Shown: piece after piece, positions 7,442-14,688 of the stretch
How positions within the stretch are numbered: position 1 is the first letter of the stretch
Layout: each line of letters starts with the position of its first letter
NCBI GenBank assembly: GCA_025464025.1
Contig: JAODBP010000192.1
Coordinates: 1-25,552 of the forward strand
Reading direction: 5' to 3'
Origin: Actinomycetes bacterium
Lineage (GTDB): Bacteria; Actinomycetota; Acidimicrobiia; Acidimicrobiales; CADCSY01
DNA length: 25,552 bases
The notes under the pieces: generated by a model
The model's input: the letters and a program-made list of their open reading frames with translations, nothing else
Told to the model about the DNA's origin: nothing
Database searches by the model: none
Program-made: the position numbers and the translations under genes

Positions 7442-7634
7442 CGGCCCCACCGAGCCGGACCTGCCGTGGCTCAAAGGGCCATGGATCGTCGCGTTCGGAA
7501 TCGTCGGGGCGACCCTGGGCCTACTGGCGGGGTTCGGCTCCATGTTGGGAACCGTGCTGTTCGTCGGCTACATGGCGGCCGCCGTGGTTCTCGTAGCCAT
7601 CACGGTCCGCAAGCGGCAGACGGGCGCCGACTGA
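7428..7634 (+). CDS. 68-aa membrane protein with two predicted helices (transposon cargo)
   Basis: Starting at GTG 7428, inside the end of the 46-aa gene, the frame encodes VTRADGPTEPDLPWLKGPW followed by two hydrophobic segments (about residues 19-41 and 43-61, IVAFGIVGATLGLLAGFG and VLFVGYMAAAVVLVAITV) and a basic tail RKRQTGAD. This looks like a small integral membrane protein. It resembles in general shape the AtpZ/AtpI-type and putative-AtpZ small proteins (PWxxxGIVGxxLGLLxG...), but I cannot assign it. The TGA ends 3 bases before the right terminal inverted repeat, so it is the last cargo gene. Confidence 0.7.
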   Translation: MTRADGPTEPDLPWLKGPWIVAFGIVGATLGLLAGFGSMLGTVLFVGYMAAAVVLVAITVRKRQTGAD

Positions 7635-7637
7635 CGC

Positions 7638-7673
7638 TGGGTTTGTCAACCCGCACATCACCTCCGCGGAAAC
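7638..7673. repeat. Right terminal inverted repeat of the transposon
   Basis: This is the reverse complement of the left repeat at 33 of 36 positions. The right-specific bases create GGGTT-TGTC-AACCC (7639-7652), a 5-bp hairpin not present at the left end. The stretch 7674-7701 outside it shows nothing recognisable. Confidence 0.92.
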
Positions 7674-7701
7674 AGGTGGGGGCGATCTGGCGTGATCGCG
7701 G

Positions 7702-7719
7702 GCCGATCGAGTGGTGCCT
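7702..7719 (+). repeat. 18-bp direct repeat, copy 2 (orphan ung 3' end)
   Basis: The sequence is identical to 4227-4244 and is followed by CTAG. In the ung reading frame the copy plus the next bases gives PIEWCL and then TAG, a natural Ung C-terminus. The same CTAG supplies the stop codon of the minus-strand gene starting at 8025, so ung and that gene were probably directly convergent before the insertion. Confidence 0.85.
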
Positions 7720-8025
7720 CTAGCCGGACGAGCGGCGGCTGCGACGCAGCTCCTCATAGAGCTCGCCCGAGCGTCGCTTCGCCCGCAAGGCGGCCATCGA
7801 CTCGCGCTGCTTCCAGCGGACGGCCACCGCCATGGCCATGGCGACGACGAAGGCAACCGCAAGCGTGGCCACGAAGCCGGCGGTGAGGGCCCCGAACCCG
7901 GCGGCGACGGCGACCAACACCGTGGTCAGGACCAGGAAGATGGCCGGCGGGCCCCACGGCTCCACCGCCACGGTCACCATGACGCGCAGCCACAACGGTG
8001 GCCTCGACTCGATGGGACCGCTCAC
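7720..8025 (-). CDS. Small membrane protein downstream of alr
   Basis: The 101-aa product has two hydrophobic helices (about residues 26-48 and 49-70: AIFLVLTTVLVAVAAGFGAL and GFVATLAVAFVVAMAMAVAV) and a basic C-terminal tail (WKQRESMAALRAKRRSGELY, then EELRRSRRSSG). I do not recognise a family. The GTG start at 8025 overlaps the alr stop by 4 bases (GTGA), which argues for translational coupling; ATG at codon 16 is an alternative. It is the last gene of the marR-to-alr operon, and its stop touches the 18-bp repeat at the island edge. Confidence 0.8.
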   Translation of the reverse strand: MSGPIESRPPLWLRVMVTVAVEPWGPPAIFLVLTTVLVAVAAGFGALTAGFVATLAVAFVVAMAMAVAVRWKQRESMAALRAKRRSGELYEELRRSRRSSG

Positions 8026-9122
8026 ACGTACACCCGCGGGACGCGGAGCGAGATGCCGCAGGTGATCTCGTAGACGATCGTGCCGAGGATGTCGGCCCAC
8101 TCCTGGACCGTGACCTCCTCGGCACCCTGGCGGCCGAGCAGCACGACCTCGTCGCCCACGGCGATGTGGTCGTCGCCGCACTCGACCATGAGCTGGTCCA
8201 TGGTGACCGTGCCGGCCAGCGGGCGGCGCTTGCCCCCGATGAGCACGGCACCCCTGTCCGACAGCCCGCGGGGCACGCCATCGGCGTAGCCCAGCGGGAT
8301 GGTGGCGACCACGGTGTCGCGCGCCATCGGGCGGCGCAGCCCGTACGACACCGCGTCGCCGGCCGGCACGACCTGGACGTGGGTCACGTGCGCCTTCAGC
8401 GACAGCGCCGGTCGGAGCCCGTTGCCGCTGACGGCCGGGCTCGGGTCCTGCCCGTAGACGGCGATGCCCGGGCGCACCAGGTCGTGGTGGAGCGACGGGT
8501 GGGCCAGCGTCCCGGCCGAGTTGGCCACGTGCACCATCGGCGGGTCGATGCCGGCGGCCCGCAGCTCGGCGAGCACCTCGGCGAACCGGGCCGCCTGACC
8601 CGGCGTGAACGGGTTGTCCGGCTCGTCGGCCACCGGGCAGTGCGTCCACACCGCCTCGAGCTCGAGCTCGGGGGCGGCGAGCACGGCCTTGGCCCGGGTG
8701 AGGGCCTCGCTCGGTGACGCGCCGATCCGGTGCATGCCGGTGTCGACCTTGAGGTGGACGCCGATGCCCGTGCGCCCCTGCCTGCGGGCCTCGGCCGCCA
8801 GCCAGGTGATGCCGTGCTCGGAGTAGACGGTCGGCGTGAGCCGATGCCGGACCGTCGCCTCGCAGTCGTGGAACTCGGCCAGGAGGAGGATCGGCGCGTC
8901 GATGCCGGCCTCGCGCAACTCGACGCCCTCGGCCGGGATGGCCACGGCGAGCCAGGTCGCCCCGGCATCGAGCGCGGCCTTGGCCACCTCGATGGCGCCG
9001 TGGCCGTAGCCACCCGCCTTCACCACGGCGCAGACCTGGGCCGGCGCCGACCGCTCGACCAGCAGGCGCACGTTGTCGGCGACGGCGCCGAGGTCGACCT
9101 CGGCCCACGCCGGCCGCGTCAT
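8022..9122 (-). CDS. alr: Alanine racemase
   Basis: Alr is the PLP enzyme that makes D-alanine for peptidoglycan. The 366-aa product has the PLP lysine in CAVVKAGGYGHGAIEV (Lys35), the substrate-side KVDTGMHRIG, VHVANSAGTLAHP, LVRPGIAVYG, the second catalytic base Tyr260 in AVSYGLRRP, and GTVTMDQLMVECGD. The usual KADAYGHG appears here as KAGGYGHG; the lysine and Tyr-Gly are kept, so activity is expected. The ATG at 9122 overlaps the stop of the CBS gene by 4 bases. In mycobacteria alr lies directly upstream of tsaE; here a small membrane gene, the mobile island and ung intervene. Confidence 0.97.
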   Translation of the reverse strand: MTRPAWAEVDLGAVADNVRLLVERSAPAQVCAVVKAGGYGHGAIEVAKAALDAGATWLAVAIPAEGVELREAGIDAPILLLAEFHDCEATVRHRLTPTVYSEHGITWLAAEARRQGRTGIGVHLKVDTGMHRIGASPSEALTRAKAVLAAPELELEAVWTHCPVADEPDNPFTPGQAARFAEVLAELRAAGIDPPMVHVANSAGTLAHPSLHHDLVRPGIAVYGQDPSPAVSGNGLRPALSLKAHVTHVQVVPAGDAVSYGLRRPMARDTVVATIPLGYADGVPRGLSDRGAVLIGGKRRPLAGTVTMDQLMVECGDDHIAVGDEVVLLGRQGAEEVTVQEWADILGTIVYEITCGISLRVPRVYV

Positions 9123-9586
9123 CCCTGACCCATCACCGCCCGGAGGACGTCACCCCGGGCGACCAGGCCGACCAGCTTCCCGCCCTCGATCACCGGGAGG
9201 CGGGACACGTCGTGGTCGTGCATGAGCGTGGCGGCGCGCTCCAACGTGTCGTCGGGTGAGCAGGACTCGACGTGCGTGGTCATCACGTCGGCGACGTTGG
9301 CGCCGACGGCCTTGCGCAGCTCCTGCTCGAACTTGCGGTGCGACGACGGCAGCTCGAGGTAGGCGCCGAACAGCGAGACCACGGTCGGGTAGTGGAGCTT
9401 GGTCTCCTGCACGAGGAGGTCATCGGTGGTGAGCATGCCCACCACGCCGCCGTCCTCGTCGACCACCGGCCCGCCGTCGACGCCCCGCTCGGACAGCCGG
9501 CCGTAGGCCGCCTCGACCGTGTCCTCGGGGCGGAAGGTGAGGACGTCGGTGGTCATGACGGCTCGGACGAGCGTCTCGCGAGGCAT
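9119..9586 (-). CDS. Tandem CBS-domain protein
   Basis: The 155-aa protein consists of two CBS domains (about residues 8-60 and 95-152): VRAVMTTDVLTFRPEDTVEA with GGPVVDEDGGVVGMLTTDDL, and VADVMTTHVESCSPDDTLER with SRLPVIEGGKLVGLVARGDV. Such stand-alone pairs bind adenine nucleotides and act as energy-sensing modules; the partner is unknown. The linker FEQELRKAVGANVADVMTT is typical of the group. It lies 4 bases after nnr and overlaps alr by 4 bases, so it is co-translated with cell-wall and NAD(P)H repair genes. No enzymatic domain is present. Confidence 0.92.
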   Translation of the reverse strand: MPRETLVRAVMTTDVLTFRPEDTVEAAYGRLSERGVDGGPVVDEDGGVVGMLTTDDLLVQETKLHYPTVVSLFGAYLELPSSHRKFEQELRKAVGANVADVMTTHVESCSPDDTLERAATLMHDHDVSRLPVIEGGKLVGLVARGDVLRAVMGQG

Positions 9587-9590
9587 GGGG

Positions 9591-10919
9591 TCAACCTACC
9601 GCCGCGAGCACCTCGGGCAGCTGCTCCACCAGGTCGCCGGCGACGAGGCCCCGAGCCGGGCCGGCCTGGGCGGCCAGGCCGTGGAGGTGGGCGCCCCAGG
9701 CCGCGGCCTCGAACGGCGGCACCCCCGAGGCGAGCAGGGCGCCGATGATCCCCGAGAGCACGTCGCCGGTGCCGGCCGAGGCCAGCCGGGCATCCCCGGT
9801 GGCCGCCAGCAGCACCCGACCGCCGGGCTCGGCCACGACGGTGGTCGGGCCCTTGAGGAGGACGATGCCCCCGCTGGTCGCGGCGAGGTCGCGCGCCGCG
9901 GCCAACCGGTCCGGCCCCGGCCGCGACCCGGTGAGCCGCTCGAGCTCGCCGTCGTGGGGCGTGAGCACGACGCCGGCCGGCACCGACGGTCGTTCGCCGA
10001 GTGCGGTGAGCCCGTCGCCGTCGACGACGAGTGGCACGGTGGCCGCCGCGACCAGCGCCCGGACGTCGGCGTCGCTCCCCCGCCCGAGACCGGGACCGAC
10101 GACGGCGGCGCCGAACCGGCCGAGCCCCTCCAGCACCTCGTCGGCCCACCCGCTGGCCGGGAGCGGCACCCCCACGGCCTCGGTCGGCGCTCCCACACCC
10201 GGCTCGCCGCCCGGGACGCTCAGCCGGACGTAGCCGGCCCCGGCCCGCTGGGCGGCCCGGGCCGCGAGGTGGGCGGCGCCGGTCATGCCCGGGCTGCCGG
10301 CCACGACCCACACCGCTGCCTGCCACTTGTGCGCCTCCCGCGGCCGCTCCGGGAGGGCGACATCGACGTCCTCGACCAACCAGGTCCGGGCGAGCGAGAC
10401 GTCGAGCCCGATGTCGGCCACCACGATGTCGCCGGCCAGCTCCGCACCCCGCCCCAGCAGGTGGCCGGGCTTCACGACCTGGAACGTGACGGTGCGGACC
10501 GCGGCCCAGGTGCTGTCGCCGGCCGCACCGGTGAGGGCATCGACCCCCGACGGGATGTCGACGGCGAGCACCGGCGCGCCGGCCGGCGACGGCGCGTCCC
10601 ACGTGCCCCGGAAGCCGGTGCCGTAGGCGGCGTCGATCACCAGGTCCGACACGGGGAGCACCTCGGGGACGTCGGACGCCTCGACCACCTCCACGCGCAC
10701 ACCGCGTCGACGGAGCAGGTCGGCCGCGACCCGGCCATCGGCACCGTTGTTGCCCTTGCCGGCCACGACGACGACCCGCCGGCCGTAGGCCCCGCCGAGC
10801 AGGTCGATCGCCTCGGCGGCCACGGCGGCACCGGCCCGGGCGATGAGCACCTCGACCGGCTCCGGCGCGGCGGCGTCGACCGCCTGCACCTCGTCCGGCG
10901 TGAGGACAGCGATGGTCAC
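9591..10919 (-). CDS. nnr: Bifunctional NAD(P)H-hydrate epimerase / ADP-dependent NAD(P)H-hydrate dehydratase
   Basis: The 442-aa protein repairs NADHX and NADPHX, damaged hydrated forms of NAD(P)H. The N-terminal YjeF-type epimerase domain (about residues 1-200) shows VVVVAGKGNNGADGRVAADL, DAAYGTGFRG and LAVDIPSGVDALTG. The C-terminal ribokinase-like dehydratase (about 210-442) shows VVAGSPGMTGAAHLAARAA, VLTPHDGELERL, LLKGPTTVVAEPGG and SAGTGDVLSGIIGALLASG, the ADP-site motif. The GTG at 10919 overlaps the acpS stop by 4 bases (GTGA) and gives the family N-terminus TIAVLTPDEVQAVD. The frame is open upstream but covers acpS. Placement between acpS and alr matches other actinobacteria. Confidence 0.95.
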   Translation of the reverse strand: MTIAVLTPDEVQAVDAAAPEPVEVLIARAGAAVAAEAIDLLGGAYGRRVVVVAGKGNNGADGRVAADLLRRRGVRVEVVEASDVPEVLPVSDLVIDAAYGTGFRGTWDAPSPAGAPVLAVDIPSGVDALTGAAGDSTWAAVRTVTFQVVKPGHLLGRGAELAGDIVVADIGLDVSLARTWLVEDVDVALPERPREAHKWQAAVWVVAGSPGMTGAAHLAARAAQRAGAGYVRLSVPGGEPGVGAPTEAVGVPLPASGWADEVLEGLGRFGAAVVGPGLGRGSDADVRALVAAATVPLVVDGDGLTALGERPSVPAGVVLTPHDGELERLTGSRPGPDRLAAARDLAATSGGIVLLKGPTTVVAEPGGRVLLAATGDARLASAGTGDVLSGIIGALLASGVPPFEAAAWGAHLHGLAAQAGPARGLVAGDLVEQLPEVLAAVG

Positions 10920-11284
10920 GGCAGGGCGACGGCGATGGCCTGGGCCAGCGAGGCGGTGTGGGTCATGGTCAACCGCCACTCCCGCACGCCCTTGCCCGCG
11001 GCCAGGGCGACGGCCCGCCCGTGGAGGCGCACCGACGGCGCGCCCGAGGTGGCCCGCACGACCTCGATCTCCTTGAAGTCGCACTCGCCGATGCCGGCGC
11101 CCATGGCCTTGAGCACGGCCTCCTTGGCCGCGAACCGGGCGGCGAAGCGCTCGGTCGGGTCCTTGCGCAGCTCGCAGTACGCCCGCTCGTCGTCGGTGAA
11201 GAGGCGATCGACGATCGTCGGCGTGCGGGCCAACGTGAGCCGGAACCGGTCGAGCTCGACCAGGTCCGTCCCGATCCCGATCAG
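10916..11284 (-). CDS. acpS: Holo-[acyl-carrier-protein] synthase, apparently starting at CTG
   Basis: AcpS transfers 4'-phosphopantetheine from CoA to acyl carrier protein. With the start at CTG 11284 the product is 122 aa and begins (M)IGIGTDLVELDRFRLTL, an exact family N-terminus that includes the Mg-binding Asp of GTDLVE; the second metal ligand Glu lies in RFAAKEAVLKAMGAG. No ATG, GTG or TTG start precedes GTDLVE in frame after the upstream gene; the first ordinary start, TTG 11233, would delete the active-site Asp. A Shine-Dalgarno-like GGTGA (11293-11289) stands 4 bases before the CTG. ATC at 11281 is the other possible start. The gap to the upstream GlmS-like stop is 4 bases and the 3' end overlaps nnr by 4, so translation coupling is likely. 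Confidence 0.92.
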   Translation of the reverse strand: MIGIGTDLVELDRFRLTLARTPTIVDRLFTDDERAYCELRKDPTERFAARFAAKEAVLKAMGAGIGECDFKEIEVVRATSGAPSVRLHGRAVALAAGKGVREWRLTMTHTASLAQAIAVALP

Positions 11285-11288
11285 CGGG

Positions 11289-14200
11289 TCACCGCCAGCG
11301 CTCGGCGAGGACGTGCACCGGCTCGACCAGCAGGTCGACCACGGGCACGTCGGCCAGGACCTCGTCGCGGAAGGTCGGCTCGATCTCGGTGACCGCGTCC
11401 CGCAGGGCGGCGAGGCGGGTCTGGTAGCCGTCGAGCACGGCCGCCGCGACCTCGGCCGGCACCCGGTCGTGGAACCGCACCTGGAGCAGCGTGATCCCGG
11501 TGACCTCGTTGCCCTTGGTCTCCGGGATGATCACGATCGTGCGGCCGTCACCGCCCCGAGCCGCGGTGACCTGGCGCTGCCGGGCGGCCCGGTTCTTGGT
11601 GCCCCGGAGGCGGGGGTCCTGCTCGGTGCGGGACCGCAACCCGGCGGCCACGCCGCCCTTGTCGACCACGTGGACCGTGGCGTCGCCCACCGCCACGTCG
11701 CCGTGCACGGCGTAGCGGGTGAAGCCGTCGATCGAGGCCACCGCCGGGTCGAGGGCGGCCAGCGTGCGCAGCGAGCGGTAGCCGAGCCGGTCGCGCGGGG
11801 TGCCGGCCTCGAGCACGGCCCGCACCAGGTCGGACTCCAGGAGCGCGTCCTCCGAGCGGGAGATGCCGACCGTGACCGTCTTGGCCTGGTGCTTGATGGC
11901 GTCGACCGGGCGGGTCAGCTCGTCGATGCCCTTGGTGAGGGCGCTGGTGAGGTCGTCGAGCACGACGCTGGGCGTGCCGATCCGGCCGAAGTCGAGCTCG
12001 TAGGCCTCAAGCGGGAGCTGGCCCCGGGCGTAGCGCAGGACCGACGTGATCTGGAGCGCCGAGCTGGCCTCGAGGTGCCCGTCGTAGGCGCCGGAGCGGA
12101 TGCCCTCCATGAAGCGGTTGGCCGGGGCGGCCAGCTGGATGGCGAGCGACTCGAGCACGTCGGGGGCGTGCGCCGACACCACCGCCTCGATGGCCGCCCG
12201 CAGCTCGCGGAGCGGTCGGGCCTGGGCGTCGATGGCGAGGGCGGCCTCGTAGCCGAAGAGGTGGCCGACCATGGCCGAGAGCACGAAGCCGAGGGCGTCG
12301 TGGACCACCGGGACCGTGAGCACGGCGAGCGCGCCGCGGAAGCGATCCTCGCCGTCGGTGGCGATGACGATCGGAGCCGCCTTGTGGGCCTTGTAGATCG
12401 CCACCTCCTTGGCCACGTCGTCGGCGTTGGCACCGGACAGACCGGCGGCGCACACGAGGATCAGCGGTTCGGAGGACAGGTCGATGTGCTTCTTGTCCTC
12501 GGTGGCGTCACAGGCGATCGACTTGTAGCAGAGCTCCGAGAGCTTGATCCGGATCTCCTGCGCCGCGATGCGGTTCGGACCGTTGCCGACCAGCGCCCAG
12601 TAGCGGCGCGGCGGGGCGTGGTGGTGCGCCGCGTCGGCGATGGCCGGACGCCGGGCCAGCACCTGCTCCATGGCCTCGGGCAGCTCGTGGAGCGCCCGCA
12701 GCAGGACCGACCAGGCTGGACGGTCGAGGGCGCCGGCCGCCTCGCCGATCGCCGCCGCGAGCAGGAAGCCGGCGGCGATCTGGGCGTAGAACGCCTTGGT
12801 CGACGCCACGCTCATCTCCACGTCGCGGCCGTCGGACGTGTAGAGCACGCCGTGCGACTTCTCGACGAGGTCGCTGTTGCGGCGGTTGACGATGGCGACC
12901 ACCGCGGCGCCCCGGCCCCGGGCCAGGTCGACCGTGCGGTTGGTGTCGGTCGTGGTGCCCGACTGGCTGATGGCGACGATCAGCGCGTCGTGCATCTCGT
13001 CGTCGAGGCCGAAGCCGCTCAGCTCGGTGGCCGGGAGGGCCCGGACGACGATCGGCGTGGTCGAGAGCGCCCGCTCGATGGCGGCGGCCACGGCCTGGCC
13101 GGCGACGGCGGCCGTGCCCTGCCCGATGACGAGCACGCGCGTGATCGAGCCGTCGGCCAGCCGGGCCGCTACGTCGGCCGGCAGCGTCTCCTCGCCGACG
13201 GCGACCTGGGTGAGGCCGTCGCGCTCGACGAGCTTGCCCCGCAGCGTCTTGCGCAGCGACTGCGGCGCCTCGGTGATCTCCTTCAGCAGGAAGTGCGGGA
13301 ACTCGCCCCGGTCGATGTCGCGCGTGGTGATCGACGCCGTGGCGACCTCGTCCTCGCCCAGCGGCAGCTCGGTGCCGTCGTAGGCGAGCCGACGGATGCC
13401 GCCCACCTCGCCGGCACCCTCGCGGTCGAGCACGAGGACCTGGCCGGGCTGGCCGTCGACCCCCGACGGCGTCTCGCCGTCCATGCGCACGTAGCGCGAC
13501 GTCTCCTCGACCACGCCGTAGGGCTCGCTGGCGACGATGTAGGCGTCGTCGGCCAGCCCCACGTAGAGGGCCTGGCCGCTGCCCCGGAGGGCGAGGAGCA
13601 GGCGGCCCGGCTCGTCGGCAGCGCTGGCTCCGATGGCGACGGAGCCGTCGAAGGTGGCCACGGTCTCGCGGAAGGCGTCGACCAGGTCGCCCGTGGTGGC
13701 CAGGCGGCGCTTCACGAGCGTGGGGATCACCTTGGCGTCGGTGGTCACCTCGGCCGGGATCTTGAGGCCGAGGGCGTCGCGCAGCTCGGCGTAGTTGTCG
13801 ACGTCGCCGTTGAGGGCGGCGGTGACGTAGGGCCCCTCCACGCCCTCCTCCTCGGAGTTGAGGGGGTGGGCGTTGGCCTCGCTGATGATGCCGACGCTGG
13901 CCCAGCGGGTGTGGCCGAGCACGGTGACGAGGGCGCCGTCGGCCACGAGGGCACGGTGGAGCAGGGCATCCCCGGCGATGGCGGCCCGGAGGGCTCGGGT
14001 GTTGTCGCCCAGCTCGCCGATCTCGGCCGCCGCCTTGTAGGCGAAGCTCAGGTGGCCCTCGGGCGTGCGCACGGCGAGGGACTGGAACAGCGGGTCGGCC
14101 GACCGGGCGGTGAGCTCGGTCCGCACGTCGGGGGCGTCGAGGTCGAGGCGGTGGCCGGTCACCAGCAGGTGCAGCCCGGCCGAGTCGCGGCCTCGCACCT

Positions 14201-14678
14201 CGAGCCGATCGATGGCGGACAGCGCGATCTGCACGGCGGTGAACGCCTCGATCGACGCGGCGGGCGCTCCCTCACCGGCCAGGCCGGCCACCTCGCGGGC
14301 GGTGCGCAGCCGGTCGCGCCGAACGGCCCAGGTGGCGTCCTTCAGGCGGATGAGCGCTGCGTTGAACGACTCGAGGGCGCCGCCGGTGAGTCCGAGGCTC
14401 CCGTCGTCGGCGCGCGCCTCCTGGAGGCGGGCCTCGTCCTCCAGCTCGGCGATCCCCGCGTCGATGGCCGTGACCAGCTCGGGGGCGTCGAGCAGGGCGC
14501 GGATGCCGGGCGTGCCGCGGAGCGCCCGGTCGAGCGCCTCGACGTGATCGGCCGCCGCGCCCATGTCACCGTGCTCGAGCAGGGACGCCCGAGCGAGACC
14601 GAGCTGGTCGCCCAACCAGGACGGTTCGGGTGGTTGGCGCCGGGCCGGGCGCTGGACCACGGCGATGATCCCGCACAT
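11289..14678 (-). CDS. Giant GlmS-like glutamine amidotransferase / double-SIS protein (1129 aa)
   Basis: The protein resembles glutamine-fructose-6-phosphate aminotransferase (GlmS, about 610 aa) but is nearly twice as long. It begins MCGIIAVVQR, so Cys2 becomes the N-terminal nucleophile. About 145 extra residues follow before the rest of the class II amidotransferase domain: RLEVRGRDSAG (159-169), GHTRWASVG (255-263), the oxyanion-site NGDVDNY (290-296) and TTDAKVIPTL (312-321). Then come EFPHFLLKEITEAPQSLRKT (459-478), SIS1 (SQSGTTTDTN 571-580; SVASTKAF 623-630) and SIS2 (AQEIRIKLSE 706-715). A GlmS-like tail TRPVDAIKHQAKTVTVG (922-938) matches the lysine-bearing end of GlmS, after which about 190 unexplained residues follow. 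It occupies the position of glmS next to acpS, and probably makes glucosamine-6-phosphate, but a different sugar substrate is possible. It lies 10 bases after marR. Confidence 0.85.
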   Translation of the reverse strand: MCGIIAVVQRPARRQPPEPSWLGDQLGLARASLLEHGDMGAAADHVEALDRALRGTPGIRALLDAPELVTAIDAGIAELEDEARLQEARADDGSLGLTGGALESFNAALIRLKDATWAVRRDRLRTAREVAGLAGEGAPAASIEAFTAVQIALSAIDRLEVRGRDSAGLHLLVTGHRLDLDAPDVRTELTARSADPLFQSLAVRTPEGHLSFAYKAAAEIGELGDNTRALRAAIAGDALLHRALVADGALVTVLGHTRWASVGIISEANAHPLNSEEEGVEGPYVTAALNGDVDNYAELRDALGLKIPAEVTTDAKVIPTLVKRRLATTGDLVDAFRETVATFDGSVAIGASAADEPGRLLLALRGSGQALYVGLADDAYIVASEPYGVVEETSRYVRMDGETPSGVDGQPGQVLVLDREGAGEVGGIRRLAYDGTELPLGEDEVATASITTRDIDRGEFPHFLLKEITEAPQSLRKTLRGKLVERDGLTQVAVGEETLPADVAARLADGSITRVLVIGQGTAAVAGQAVAAAIERALSTTPIVVRALPATELSGFGLDDEMHDALIVAISQSGTTTDTNRTVDLARGRGAAVVAIVNRRNSDLVEKSHGVLYTSDGRDVEMSVASTKAFYAQIAAGFLLAAAIGEAAGALDRPAWSVLLRALHELPEAMEQVLARRPAIADAAHHHAPPRRYWALVGNGPNRIAAQEIRIKLSELCYKSIACDATEDKKHIDLSSEPLILVCAAGLSGANADDVAKEVAIYKAHKAAPIVIATDGEDRFRGALAVLTVPVVHDALGFVLSAMVGHLFGYEAALAIDAQARPLRELRAAIEAVVSAHAPDVLESLAIQLAAPANRFMEGIRSGAYDGHLEASSALQITSVLRYARGQLPLEAYELDFGRIGTPSVVLDDLTSALTKGIDELTRPVDAIKHQAKTVTVGISRSEDALLESDLVRAVLEAGTPRDRLGYRSLRTLAALDPAVASIDGFTRYAVHGDVAVGDATVHVVDKGGVAAGLRSRTEQDPRLRGTKNRAARQRQVTAARGGDGRTIVIIPETKGNEVTGITLLQVRFHDRVPAEVAAAVLDGYQTRLAALRDAVTEIEPTFRDEVLADVPVVDLLVEPVHVLAERWR

Positions 14679-14688
14679 GGCCGGAAGG

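Larger units (their letters stand above)
4458..7673 (+). mobile_element. IS1595-family-like transposon with cargo genes
   Basis: A 3.2-kb element is bounded by 36-bp terminal inverted repeats (33 of 36 positions match) and encodes, left to right, an IS1595-type transposase interrupted by a stop codon, a 197-aa unknown protein, an XRE-ImmA protein, a 46-aa acidic peptide and a 68-aa membrane protein, all on the plus strand. Some IS1595-family elements are known to carry passenger genes, so cargo between the transposase and the right end fits the family. No 8-bp target duplication is visible (left flank GTCTTTGC, right flank AGGTGGGG), which suggests an old or rearranged insertion. The cargo looks less GC-rich than the neighbouring core genes by eye. 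It splits a gene order (alr next to tsaE) that is otherwise conserved in actinobacteria. Confidence 0.85.
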
